Shown here one piece after another: positions 8,824-20,113 of a stretch of 64,000 bases of DNA. The DNA is from Mucidula mucida (Eukaryota > Basidiomycota > Agaricomycetes > Agaricales > Physalacriaceae), in assembly GCA_015501055.1 (NCBI GenBank), contig JADNYV010000041.1, forward strand, positions 1 through 64,000, written 5' to 3'. Numbering within the stretch: position 1 is the stretch's first letter; each line of letters starts with the position of its first letter. Under the pieces are notes generated by a model. The model searched no databases. It saw nothing but the letters and a program-made list of their open reading frames with translations, and had not been told where the DNA came from. The position numbers and the translations under genes were made by a program.

Positions 8824-11800
8824 TCCATTCTGCGCCAGAGTTGCTCCATGAGGGCCGCAGAGGGTAGCGTGACATCAATAGGTTCGGTGTCAGGCGGTGG
8901 CATGGGTCGGAATAGGTGTGATGGAAATTGCGACATGGGGACTTCGATGCGAGCAAGCGCAGGTGGCTTCGGCTTTTTCGGGTACTGCTGGTGGAAATCG
9001 CGAATGGCTTCGTTGGCATTCTTGAGATTGCATGCCGGTTCCCATGTCTATTCGTGTGTGCCATAACCCTTCCAGTGAACCTTGTATTGAAAACCCCCGC
9101 GGTACTTCCGGGAATTCACCACTTTCTCAACCTCCCATTCCGGTTCGGCTCCTTCCAGCACAGGTGGTGGACGCGTGTCTCGGGGTTGCGTCGGAAATTG
9201 CGGCTCGTGGTAAGGCATCAACAGAGCCTCATTGAACACGGGATGAATGCTTTTCCACGTGTGAGGAATCTGGAGCTTGTAAGAGCTCGTCCCGACTTTC
9301 TTGATCACTTTGAACGGCCCGAAGCGTTTGTCATCGAGCTTCTTCATTGGTCGGTCCGTGCTGAGATTCGTCCCCTCCAGCCATACTTTGTCGCCTTCCT
9401 TGTACTCTACTGCCTTTGTCCGCTTCCTGTCATAAAACCGTTTCATGTCTTCTTTTGCCATCTTCAATGCTGACCCCACTTCGTCCCATGTCTTCCTCAT
9501 GCCGTCGGCAAACTCCTGCGCAGTCTCATTTCTCGATGCCGTTTTTGGAGCGGTGCCTTTGTAGGGATGTCTGCCCATATCTGCGAAGAACGGAGTGACT
9601 TTGGTTGCCGAGTGAACTCGATCGTTGTAAACGAATTCAGCAGAGGGTAGCCATTCGTGCCAGTTGTTCTGATGGTAGTTGACGAATAACCGTAAGAAAT
9701 GTTCTATCTCTTGGTTCAGCCGTTCCGTCTGCCCATTTGCCTGTGGATGGTACACCGTCGTGAAGTTCCTTCAATGCCCAACAGCCGGTATAACTCCTTC
9801 ATGAAACGCGAGTGGTATTGCGGACCTCGATTGTGTATCATCTGTCGCGGCAATCCATGTATGGGGAAGATTCGATCGCGGTAAATACGAGCCATGCCTT
9901 CTGACATCAGGGTGGTGTGTGTTGGTATAATGCGTAACCACTTTGTGAAATGGTCCACAAACGTGCTGATCGCATTGTATCCTCCCGACTCCGGCAACTT
10001 GCCGATCATGTCCGTCCCAACCTTCTCCCATGGTTCGCTTGGTACGTCTATAGGATGGAGGGGTGCAGCCGGTTTTGTGCGATGTGACTTTGTAACTTGG
10101 CATTTTTGACACCCTTCCACGTATTCGCGGACGTCTCGGCTAATTCCTGGCCACCAATAGGTGCGTGTGATCAACTCGAGAGTCTTGTACCGTCCCGGAT
10201 GCCCTGCAAGCTGTGCATCATGATGCATTCCGATAACTTTTCCCCGCAATTCCTTGTCCTTCGGTATGTAAATACGATCTTTCCATATAATAAGTCCATT
10301 TTCCTTCTCTTCCCATCCTTTTTCTTTGTTTTCTAATGCTTTTTGTATGTATCTGTCCTTGTTTCCTTTTCTTTGTTTGATTTTGTTAAGTAATTCGTCC
10401 TCCGGTGTAGCTACTGTATGTAAAGAAAATTGAATTTGTGATATAAAAAACTCCGGTTTTAGTAAAACAACGTTTTCGTTATCTTTTTCCCCCTTCTCAA
10501 GGCCTGTCATCCTTGACAAGGCATCAGCTTTCCCCATTGTCTTGCCCGGCTTGTGAATCATCTGTATGTCATATTCCGCTAACTCCGTAACCCATCTCGC
10601 CTGCCTCCAATTCAACTTCTGTGGCTTCCGGAAGTACTGGAGGTTTTGATGATCGGTAAACACCTCCACCGTTTCCTTTGCTCCAAGGAGATATTGTCTC
10701 CAGTCGTCAATCGAGTCCATAATAGCCATCATCTCTTTGTCATAGATCTCATAATTGCGCTCTACTTCGTTCAGCGCGCGAGACCGAAAGGCTACTGGTC
10801 TCCATTTTCCGTCAACCAACTGGGAAAGAACCGCCCCGTTCGCATAGTTTGAGGAGTCTGCCTCAACTCAAAACTTGCCGTCGTCGCGTGGTACGATCAG
10901 AACGGGTTCTTCCGTCATCCTCCGTTTCAACTCCTCAAACGCCTCATGCTGCTCCATGCCCCAAAGCCACTCGCCCTTCCCGGTTAGCGATGTCAATGGC
11001 TTCGCTACTCCCGCAAATCCCCGGATGAAACGTCGGTAAAAGTTGCAGAAGCCCAGGAATGACTGTACTTCCTTCTTCTTCGTCGGCTCCTTCCATTCCT
11101 TCACTACGGCCACTTTTGCCGGATCCATCTTCACTTCTCCTCCTCCAACAATAACTCCTAAGTAGTCTACAGTATGTGCCTCAAAACTACATTTCTCGGG
11201 TTTTAAATACAACTTATTTACTCGTAATATTTCTAATACCCTTCGTACAATCTGTCTATGCTCCTCGAGAGTGTTCGTAAAGATAAGTATATCGTCCAAG
11301 TAAACTATAACATGTCCTTCATCGATCAACTCCTTCAGAATGTGATTCATGAACGATTGGAACGTTGCCGGCGAGTTTGTAAGTCCGAAGAACATGACTG
11401 AGGGCTCGAACAGGCCTCGGTTTGTTCTAAACGCCGCTTTCCACTCATCACCTTCTTTGATCCGGATGTTATTGTAACCCCATCGGACATCCATCTTTGT
11501 GAAAACCTTTGCTCCCTTCAACTTGTGATAAGCTCCTGAATCAACGGCAAGGGTATCAGTTCTTGATTGTCATGTCGTTCAACTTCCGATAATCCTGCAC
11601 TGGCCGAAGGCTTCCGTCCTTCTTTTTGACAAAGAAGAAGGGTGACGCCATAGGTGAAATTGACGGCCGTATACGTCCTGTCCGTATGTTTTCTTCCAGG
11701 AACTCGTCTAATGCCTTCTGCTCGGATGGACTAAGGGGATAAACCTTGTAGTCAACCGGTTTGGAACCAGGCATGAGTTCTATCGCGTGATCCCAGGGTC

Positions 11801-12809
11801 TTCGTTCCGGTAACTTATCAAAGTCCGCCTTGCTGAATACATCGGAAAATTCCTCGATGTAAGATGCAGCAGCAGATGAAGGCTGTTGTGATCTCAGCTT
11901 TTCACCGCTTTTGCGATAGTTGTCCCAGTCCATCCAGAACAAGCGCTCTCCCTCTTCCAACTTCTCTTCTACATCTTCTCCTTCGTCTTCTGGCGAGTCG
12001 TACTCGGGTAGATAGCCGCAGCGGTCTGGGCATCGATCAAAAGTCAATGTGGATTCCATCCAGTTGATCGTGGGGTTGTGATATCGTAGCCAGTCTAGCC
12101 CCAATAAGATACTTGTTTTGCCGAGATTGGTGACGGCCAACTCAATCTTTTCGGCGTGATCTCCGATCTTCATCCGGACCTCCACAAAACCTTCGATTGC
12201 TCCTCCCTTGTTTAGGGTTCCATCCGCATTGTAGACAGTGAGCTTGACCGGTAACTCCTTGATCGGAAGTCCGTTCTTCTCAACGAATTCTTTATTGACA
12301 CAAGAACCCGTTGCTCCACTGTCAAGAAGGGCACTTGTTTCCCATTCAGAGCCTGTGTGTACGCTCTCTATGGTTACTCGGAGTTTCATGTCCTGCCCCT
12401 TTGTTCCCCGGATGTACTTCCTTGACTTTTTTAACTCTGTCACAACTTCCACCGCAGCTTCCTTTGTCAACGCTTTGATCGCCATCACCTTCTCCTCCGT
12501 CGCTTCTCTCTCTCTCCGTTCCGGCATCCATGCTCTCAAAATTCCCACTGCTCTCGACACGTCATCCTCTCTTAGCCGTTGTGCAATCCACTCGGGCGTA
12601 TTTGGCTCAAATCTTTCTTTCGCAGGTTTTGTTGGTGAAGTCGTCGATGATATTTTAGCTGTTTCAGTACCCGTACTGTAAATAAATTCTGCATCTGACG
12701 ACCCTTCCCTTGATGACTGCTCCGGCAGGACTGCGTCTACTGCGGGAGCTTCGCAAAACCCAACTCTTCGGCCAACTTCTTCTTCTCCTCGTCGTTCATT
12801 TCGGTCCAT
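8824..12809 (-). pseudogene. pol polyprotein relic: protease, RT, RNase H, integrase, chromodomain
   Basis: Minus-strand frames in order. Aspartic protease with LLDSGATGS (about 12,330). RT N-terminus ending [10 protein letters not shown], then TGA at 11,556. RT core with FTKMDVRWGYNNI and the catalytic YLDDILIF (about 11,280). TGA at 10,868-10,870 where Trp is expected, then RNase H with YDKEMMAI. Integrase HHCC zinc region (H.AGHPGRYKT...C.KC) and core GTDMIGKL. The second catalytic Asp of the integrase triad is Asn here (HNRGPQY; AAT at 9830-9832). A frameshift near 9,765, then NGQTERLNQE with the catalytic Glu. The chromodomain EWEVEKVV...YKVHWKGYG is cut by TAG at 9,048-9,050 before TWEP. 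Not functional. Confidence 0.9.
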
Positions 12810-13663
12810 AGACCCCGAATCGTCTGGGGTCGACCCTTCTTAGGACAGAACCTGCTGACATGGCCGTGTTCGCCACAGCTGAAGCAAAGTCCTCTTCGAC
12901 GTGCGTTGTCGATTTCCATCGGTCTGCCGGCTCCTCCATAGGTAACGCCGGTGGCATCTCGTCGTGTGATTGGCGTCGGGGGTGGATTCGTAGGGTTGAC
13001 TCTCGATGTAGCCGCCTGCAGAGCTTGGGGCCGGACCTGCATGCCGGACCTCTTGCTCGCGCCCGCCTTCTCCATAGCTGATCGATCTGAATGATCTGTG
13101 CCTTCCAATCCTTGTACTTCTTTGGCAACCCATCTCGGCTGCCATAGATCTGGTCGATGATCTTCTCGTTGACATTGGTCTCGAGAAGTCGCACAACAAA
13201 TGCGTCATCCTTCGAGTATTCCGCCTGAGTACGCAGGACCTCAACTTCTGAAAGAAATCTTGAGCAGTGTCTTGCCCCTGGCGCAACCGTTCGATCTGAT
13301 CTTGCGCATCTGCGCGAGGTTGGAGTCCACAAATCGCTCCTTCAAGTTCTCCTTGAACTCAGTCCAAGAGACTGTCCATTCCTCTTCCTCCTCGTCGAAG
13401 TTCTGGTCCGAGTAATTCTGGACCCATGCATCAACGTGATCTCCTCGGATGTAGGAGAGAACAACATCAATCCTTTCGGAGTCCGATGTGAGGTTATTCT
13501 TCTTGTCACGGATGTATGTGAACATCGATCGCCACCAGCTCTTGTACTTGGACTTGTCCCCGTCATAGTCATAAGGCTTGTTGACAAGGGATCGGCCTTT
13601 GGTTTCGTCATTGGCGTGATGAGCGGGTGTGTGAGGAGCGGCTTCGGGTGCTTCGTTGGACAT
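12737..13663 (-). pseudogene. gag protein relic with CCHC zinc knuckle
   Basis: Starts MSNEAPEAAPHTPAHH at 13,663. A capsid-like segment follows (KYKSWWRSMFTYI, then TEFKENLKERFVDSN). A frameshift lies around 13,290-13,330, then RTQAEYSKDDAFVVRLLETN. Another shift precedes a segment with the zinc knuckle CFSCGEHGHVSRFC near 12,850, and it ends ELGFAKLPQ at 12,737. The pol frame overlaps its end. Nucleocapsid/capsid role is known for the family. Confidence 0.85.
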
Positions 13664-14258
13664 GATGGATCGAGGTGATGGGATCGGAGAGTGAAAGGGT
13701 GAAAGTGGGGATATGGGTGATGCGGATTTGGATGAAACGGGTGAGGGAATAGAGGTTTGGATGAATAGGGAGGGATCGCCTAGATCTGAAATAGAATCCA
13801 GGACTTGGTAGGGTGGGGAATGATGATGTGTATCGTAAGGTAAGTAAAGTAGGTAGGTATCGTAACTGTCTACACTATTTTACCGACTACTGACTACGTA
13901 TCTACGGAGCCCAAGAGCTCGTCAAAAGTTCGCAATTGCCCAGCCGACGTCCCTCTGGTGAGGTAAGCCGAAGTTTTCCTGGGAACGGGGGTTGACCCGT
14001 AAACAGCGCCCACTGAAGTGCAACTGCCAAAAGTTTGTTCTCGTGAGAGCGGCTACTTCCAGCACCCGAGGCAGTTATCTCTAACTGTTAGCCGGCGCTA
14101 CTGGGACCAATACACACATATGCGGACGTGCGCTGGGATTAGGAATCCGTCGATCTGTAAACAGGAAAGGGGATGGGGAATGTGCGATGATCAAACAGCA
14201 AAGTGCTGATCGACGATCGGGGATGTGTGGTAGGTGGTAGAAAGTAGTTCCAATCTTC
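13664..14258 (-). other. Retrotransposon 5' leader
   Basis: About 595 bases between the 5' LTR and gag on the minus strand. I could not identify a convincing tRNA primer-binding site next to the LTR. Confidence 0.6.
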
Positions 14259-14777
14259 TGTTAGCGACTGACTAAGCCACGAGACTCAACCAGGTACCAC
14301 AGTAAGAACTAAAAGAAGAAAGCGTTCGCGTTCGTAAGACTAGGCTAGGCCAGGTGTATAAACGAGATCGGAACTAAAGTACAATGATACTACACTACTG
14401 CTTATATACTAGTAAGTCTGTGTTTGAGACTCCTTGTCCATACGCGTTTCCACTAGGGATGCTCCACGCCCTTGACCCAGTGTTGTATGCTACTAGTCCG
14501 TGAAACCATTAAATACGAGTGGTAACTGCATGTAAGTAATAATACTGAAACAACCATGTGTACTACGAGTGTTGGCGGTGTGTATACAATAGGGAGTCCA
14601 TGAGGTATCGGCATGTATGATGTCATCCATGTGTTGGACATGTGTACAGCTTCGGTAATGAAAAGGGGTATGATCGGTGACGAAACAGATGATGAAGCAG
14701 TCCGTTGGTTGATAAGACAAGGCCCCCGATAAGATATGATAAGATGTGAAAGTGTGAAAATATGGTCATTCATAACA
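14259..14777 (-). repeat. 5' LTR (in element sense)
   Basis: 519-bp partner of 8281-8799. It is followed at 14,778 by the CGGAG target duplication. Confidence 0.95.
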
Positions 14778-16466
14778 CGGAGCCACGTAACATTTGCGCC
14801 AGTGAGAAAGCTGACGAACATCTCCTTCAGGTGTATTAGCTTCCCTTCTGCCAGTGCCACCATCTCTCGGATTGCATCAACAATGCCAGGCTCCTCGAAC
14901 GGTTTCCCGTCAAATACCGCCATGAGGTGGCAGTCATCCTCGAAATCAAGGATCAAGTTTGGATTATCGATGAGCTTCTGGCAGTGCTCGCGGAGACTTG
15001 CATGCATCAGTCCTAGGTTCAACGAGTTTAGCGCGGCTTCCTCCGGTTTTCGAACCATATGCATGTACGGATGGGTGACGAGCTGTTGATAGCGGGCGAG
15101 AACGGCCAGTTCTGTAAGTGTTGGGTCATCATGAAGCGCATTATAAATGTTTAACTCGATGTTTGTCCAGGAAACCGAGATCTTCTTTGTCTTGATATGC
15201 AGTAGGAACTCTCGATACTCCTTCAGATGAAGGAGGAGCTCGCCGGCCGCCTCTCCGTGACTGCCAAATCGCGTGTTGTTTGTTTGTGGAAACCACCGAA
15301 CGAGTTTCTCCACCTTCTGACTGAGGAAGATAACGTGGGTCTCTCCTTGACCCTTCTTATCGCAATGGTTATTGAAGATGGCCCCAGCTAGCGATGCTGT
15401 TTTTGCGCCACCAAATGTGGATGCTTCGAGCGCCGCTATCTCGGCCTCCGTAGGTGTGCTTGAACCGGTCTCTGGTGCGACGACATTGCGCACCTTTGCC
15501 GCATTGGCCTTGTTTGCGAGGATGATGGGCCCCTGGAGCCCGAGCGCCTTCTATGCCGCCATCATCGCCGCATTTCCCCCTTTGAAACTGTTCTGGTCCT
15601 TGTGCATGCAGCACCCGGACCAAACAAACAAGGTAAGCAGACGTTGCTCTTCCGCAGACAGAGTTTTGAACTCTTCCTCGCCTAGACTCTTCATCATTGC
15701 GTCCACCGTTGCAATATCCCGAACGGCACGTTCCTCCGGAGTGAGGGCCATGTATCCCTCCCAGCCTCCGGCGTCTTCTATCTTCTTCCAGTTCCATTCT
15801 CTGAGAAGTTCCTCAAATGCTTCCAAGCCCATCTCTTTTTTTCTTGCTTCGCCAAGTCCCTTCATCATCTCCTCGCGTTTTAATTCCTCCATTGCCTCGG
15901 CCGTTGCCTTTTCCCCGTTTGCATGATCGCTACAAATTCCGCGAAGCTTGCGACAGATTGCGCGTAAGTCAAACTGGTATCCAGCCGTTCTCTTAGCTAA
16001 CGGGGAGTCAACATAGATGCTGAGAATGTCCTGCATTGTTTTGACCCACGACTCCTTCGATTTCAATGTTGTATGATCCACTGTCGACCGGATACCCATG
16101 AAGCGTGTCTGGGGTTTAAGCGACAGGCGAACGGTCCCATCAGGAAGTACCTCCAACACGCGATAGGTTGCGTGATGTGCTTGGTAGTTTTGATTGCGAC
16201 GAGAAGTGCTGTTGCCACTTAACGTGAGATCTAACACTGTGTAAGTTTGATTTATTATAGTAATAGCTCTCAAACTGACCTTCGGTAGCATTCATTTCAT
16301 GCCCGAGTTGTACGTTGGCCATGACTAGTAGAAGCAAAACTGTAAGGAAAACCCTTGAGACTTTTTTTTGGTAAGAATGCTCCAGTAAATACCTAAGTAC
16401 TGGAACTGACGGAACTGACGATGGTGTTGATGAAAGGAAAGTTGGCCTCGTGTCACTTACATGCAT

Positions 16467-16630
16467 GGAGGCACGAAGCCACGACCGTGCGTGCTGGCGG
16501 ATGGATTTTCAGAATAGTGACATCGACGAGCACGTCCCGCAACGACATCAGCTGCAAACAGCAGTATTTGAGTGAAGAAGACATGGACTGGATAGGCGAG
16601 AACGCGTAACCAAAGCGGCCCTCGACGCAT
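16467..16630 (-). pseudogene. 5' fragment of a membrane-anchored F-box gene
   Basis: Begins MRRGPLWLRVLAYPVHVFF at 16,630, nearly identical to the start of the gene at 29,256. A 14-base deletion after VFFT shifts the frame. Similarity stops abruptly at about 16,467, next to the amplified-family gene. Confidence 0.8.
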
Positions 16631-16963
16631 GACGGGGATTGATGGCGGCAAGATGGAAAGATTCCAAAGACGAATTGAGTGGGAGTGTTCAATTGGCAAA
16701 TGGCGCGGCCGACATATGTTTTGGAAAGATCAGACACGGCTTATATAGGCGCGCGACGGACGAGACAGCCAGATAACACATCGTACTAGAAGCATCACCC
16801 ACAGGAAATCACTGAAGAAGCAACATACAGATGTCCGAGCGTTGGAACGAGATCCTCCTACGAATCACTGGGAAACGAAATCCAGAACATCTCCGAACTC
16901 AACCGTAATGATAGAGTCGCTATCAAACGACCTCGGCCGATGAACAGCCAGGTGCCATCTCCC

Positions 16964-17992
16964 TTAACACTTGCGATACTTCAAAATTTGGCCCAAATTC
17001 TCCACCAGGAACAGACCCAACCTACTCTCCAATACCTGAGCAAACACTGAACTGTCAGAGCAAAGCCAGTGTCGTCGAACGCAGAGCTCCTTGGGCGGTC
17101 GGCGCGGATCAAGCGACTGCAGTGTCCTAATCGCACAGTCAAAGCAAGTACTCGACCGGTCGCCAAATCCCAACCAAAGACTTTGAAGATCCTTGAGGAC
17201 TGAAAGATCTAACGGCGCTGTAGAGATTTTGAGATGGATTCAAGGAACAGAAATGACTAACCAGCAGTGGCAGGGACAATAATCTGGAGATCATGAAGCG
17301 TCTCCGCGTTCGCTGCAAGTAGGCATTGCACGCCTATCGCATCCTGGTCCCATCCGCCCTTTTGTAGAAGCACTAACTAGTAACGTGTCGAGCCGCCTGC
17401 ACAATCGAGACGGCCCAACCTCAAGACGCGAAGAGATTTAAGCAATGGAGTTCACTGAGAAAGGTGCTGAGTGGCCGGGCAAACCTCAGTGGCGGAAGGT
17501 TATAGCCTCCAGTGGATATAAAAGTGAGTTCGTCGATTTCAGGCAGGTATCGTACGAGAAGGAAAACCGCGTGCGCGCTTTTAGCAACTTCGGCGCACCG
17601 TGAATGTGGAGCAGGCGGACTGCACGCCAGTGCTATCCATAATCCGGTCCGCGGAAGCGAGTCGCGCGAGTTAGGGTCTGGAGCGGAGAGCGCAGAAGAT
17701 GGCTGAGACGTCTTGTCTCCGTATGGGACTGCATCGGCAACTCCAGCTTCCTGCTGATGGACGCCAAGTTGCTACAGACAAGGCTACATGCCAGACGGGT
17801 GGATCGGTCCTCTTGGCATATCGAGCCATAGTTCGAGAGGAAGAATGGGTGGCTGGGGCGATGATTCAGTATGATGTCGACGAGCATGTCGCACAACGAT
17901 ATGGACGGCACGATACAGTATTCGATGAACACGAGAAACAGCAGCGGCACAAAACACAGATCATCGACAAGTGCGTCCAGCAGCGTGTCCAT
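16964..17992 (-). pseudogene. Membrane-anchored F-box gene, dead copy
   Basis: Starts MDTLLDALVDDLCFVPLLFLV at 17,992 (17,990-17,992 is the start codon), giving a hydrophobic N-terminus. A damaged F-box (CQEDRSTRLACSLVC) follows, then RFRGPDYG and TAG where relatives have Gln (GQHWR). The 3' part lost about 125 bases near 17,385. The C-terminus runs through FDCAIRTLQSLDPRR to ILKYRKC at 16,964. It matches the right-arm gene at 25,736-28,933, including the same TAG. Confidence 0.8.
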
Positions 17993-18641
17993 TGAGGGCG
18001 GTGGTGGTAGGGAAACAATACGACCAATGTTGTGCATGGTATCGACTGCAGCAATTGTAGACCTATAACTAGTCATATCATGAGTATCAGCGATTAAGGT
18101 GAGCCCTGATGAACCGAAGGCAGCTCGAGGAACGCAAGGAGGACACTGAGAACGCTGGCGTGGTGATAAACCATCCTGCGCTATGTTAATTATGACAGGC
18201 CGGAGGACAACATCAGTCCTCTTGTTGTTCCCACGCTTTGCATCTTCCCATCCGGCTAGCAGATTGTAACGACTTTCAATCAAGACTATTATATACATAC
18301 CTGAAAAGCGACGACTGTCTATCCCCTAACGACATACCCAGCAAATTGATCACTACATTGTCCAAAGCTTCAGCATGACTACTTACTAAGAGAAGTAGCC
18401 TTTCCCCTATAGACGTTCTCCCCTAAGCTTTGGATACATTCATATTACCCATAATGGGGATTCCCATAAAGAGCACGGCAGTGGATAAATGAGCATGGTG
18501 GAACGGTACTATGATCATGGTGCATCTGAGATCATGATGGTACTATCTCACTAAAAAGTGTATCTCTCATCCAACAAACATCCACTAGCCCGTACTTCCT
18601 CCGAGTCTCCCCTTCTACACAGTTGTGGAATTGTTGCAGCC

Positions 18642-18963
18642 TCACCACATGCTACAGAGAGCCCGCCATTCCAGGTCCACGTAGCGGCAGCAACTTTCGA
18701 AACGAACGACATCATGTCCTACGTCACAGTAGATGTCATCGCCGAATAGGACGTGGTGCAGCGTCCTGGTACCCTTGACATCCATGCAGCAGGACCTAAG
18801 TCAGCCCTCAACAACAGTGCGGAGACAATACTAAGGCATACTTTGTATCTCCTAGCATGACATCTCTCCTCTTGTCCCCACAGTAGCACCAGTCAGCTTG
18901 CACGCCCCTCATCAACGTCATGGCGACGAGCGCAGTGAAGATTTGGACGAGCTTCAGGTTCAT
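18642..18963 (-). CDS. Small secreted 8-cysteine protein
   Basis: Two-exon gene: exon 1 18,842-18,963 and exon 2 18,642-18,795, with a 46-base intron (GTATGC donor, CTGAC branch, TTAG acceptor). The predicted product has 91 residues. It begins MNLKLVQIFTALVAMT, a clear signal peptide ending around Ala23. The mature part has WCYC, then CC, C, CC and C, eight cysteines in all at about 26, 28, 43, 44, 64, 76, 77 and 88. This C-x-C / CC / C / CC / C spacing resembles small secreted cysteine-rich proteins (effector-like) of mushrooms. A TATATATAA box lies about 45 bases upstream (near 19,004-19,014). The specific function is unknown, and the unspliced frame would end early, so it is easily missed. 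Confidence 0.6.
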
Positions 18964-19244
18964 TGTGCGGTTGTCTTTAAGGTGTTGGCACTCCAACGAA
19001 ACAGCTTATATATATTTTTTTTTGGGGGGGCGTATTCGGCGACAGCCAAAATGCCTTCGGTTCTTGGAAACTAGTCGAATAAAGCGGCAACCACGGATTG
19101 CGTGGAGTTTGAACCATAAGGCATGTTGCCTTCGGAAATGTAGTACATGCTAAGAAGAGATGAAGCTACCACGTTGTTCGTACCTCCAGTGACATGAGTC
19201 TCAGTCCACAATGTTCACTAGTGCTTCGTTCAAGACGTCGAACA
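18964..19244. other. Intergenic, poly-T/poly-G run
   Basis: Holds the TATA-like box of the small secreted protein gene and a T9-G7 run at about 19,014-19,029. Nothing else is supported. Confidence 0.4.
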
Positions 19245-19922
19245 TCACATGAAGAATGATGAGCTCAGCTTGCTTCGTCTGGCTTGAAGACTAGCGGTAT
19301 CGCTCCTAGTTCCCGCAATACGTACTGACAACAACACTCGGGATCCTGAAATGGATACTACTGTCACACTAACTCGAGCACAAATTCGTGTCTCATTGTC
19401 TCTGCGCCACACGGTTGAGTTACCGATAAAGAACCGGTGGGGCATGTAGATAATACGAAGAGGATATGGAAGCGAGTTCGACAATGTCTGGGGAATATCG
19501 TATGTGAAGGGAAATCGTATACACGTTTTTGGCGCGCCGACGTTGCGCATTGTGAAGAACACATCAATGCTGCCATGCGCTTGACGAAGCGTGTGGACCG
19601 GAGAACGTAGAAGATAATCCAGCTCCCTATTGATATTGATGAGACTCCGTCGACATGTCGAGCCGCGGATGCCCTCTGCTGATGGCCACACGTTGCATAT
19701 GAGGTGCCATGCCGGTGGATTGGTCGTCTTAGCATATCGCAAAGACGAAGAATGAATGAGCGAGTCGAGGGTCTGTGGCGGAGACGCGGATGTTCTCATG
19801 ATAATGTCGGAGAACCAAGATGTTGGCCGTATAATACAAGTTTCGCGAAACGCGATAAATGGCAGCGGCCAAGGAATATCACACACGAGAGCATAGATAA
19901 GTACGTCCAGTATAGTGTCCAA
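19245..19922 (-). pseudogene. Membrane-anchored F-box gene relic
   Basis: Starts MDTILDVLIYALVCDIPWPL at 19,922, the same N-terminal type as the copies starting at 17,992 and 25,736. Upstream it shares the LPPP-rich leader seen before those starts. The F-box region survives only as scattered matches in other frames (a LEL-x-LLRSPVHTLRQ-like stretch near 19,590). Many small indels; not expected to make protein. Confidence 0.55.
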
Positions 19923-20113
19923 TGAAACAAATGGTGGTAGGTGAAGAATACAACCAATGGTATCGACTACAGCTATTGGAGGCCTATTGCGAGCACCTAT
20001 TTTCCATCAGTGTAAAAGACGGGCGGTCATTGTCGTCGTCGGCGTCGATGGTAGTGGTGGTCAAAATGCAAGTGTGATCGCCGACAGCCTTGCTCTCGAC
20101 CACCATCATCATT

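Larger units (their letters stand above)
8281..14777 (-). mobile_element. Ty3/gypsy chromodomain LTR retrotransposon (chromovirus), inactive
   Basis: A 6,497-bp element with two 519-bp LTRs (TG...CA ends) and a perfect 5-bp target duplication CGGAG at 8276-8280 and 14,778-14,782. Its genes read on the minus strand in the order gag, protease, reverse transcriptase, RNase H, integrase, chromodomain, which defines Ty3/gypsy chromoviruses. The LTRs differ at four sites, all transitions, so the insertion is fairly young, yet the genes carry several stops and frameshifts. It lies inside the coding region of the amplified-family gene. Confidence 0.95.
7564..16291 (-). pseudogene. Gene of an amplified basidiomycete family, split by a retrotransposon
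   Basis: One minus-strand gene in two pieces: 16,291-14,778 and 8,280-7,564, with the 6.5-kb retrotransposon between. Removing the element and one CGGAG copy rejoins the frame: ...GANVTWLR directly followed by FSSEYAPGGLIDGM. Conserved-looking blocks are LDLTLSGN (after a likely intron near 16,250-16,290), FVWSGCCMHKDQNSFKGGN, EASTFGGAKTASLAGAIF, NTRFGSHGEAAGELL, ATNDRNEGALGSW, a Lys/Glu-rich coiled region and an acidic tail. I recognise these as a family present in many copies in basidiomycete genomes, possibly transposon-derived; its biochemical role is unknown. Besides the insertion, a TAG at 15,551-15,553 replaces a Trp codon (MAA-stop-KALG). Confidence 0.7.
16467..18415 (-). repeat. Left arm of a large inverted duplication (F-box genes)
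   Basis: In inverse orientation this segment matches parts of 25,070-29,420: the 3' end of an F-box gene (18,240-18,415), a whole F-box gene copy (16,964-17,992), the intergenic spacer and the first 165 bases of another F-box gene (16,467-16,630). This arm lacks the MITE and the mini-LTR element that split the right arm. Confidence 0.85.

Noticed and set aside
14230..14258. Primer-binding site of the chromovirus
   Set aside because: Sequence next to the 5' LTR contains GGAACTAC and other partial matches, but none starts with TGG at the usual 0-3 base offset, so I do not call it.
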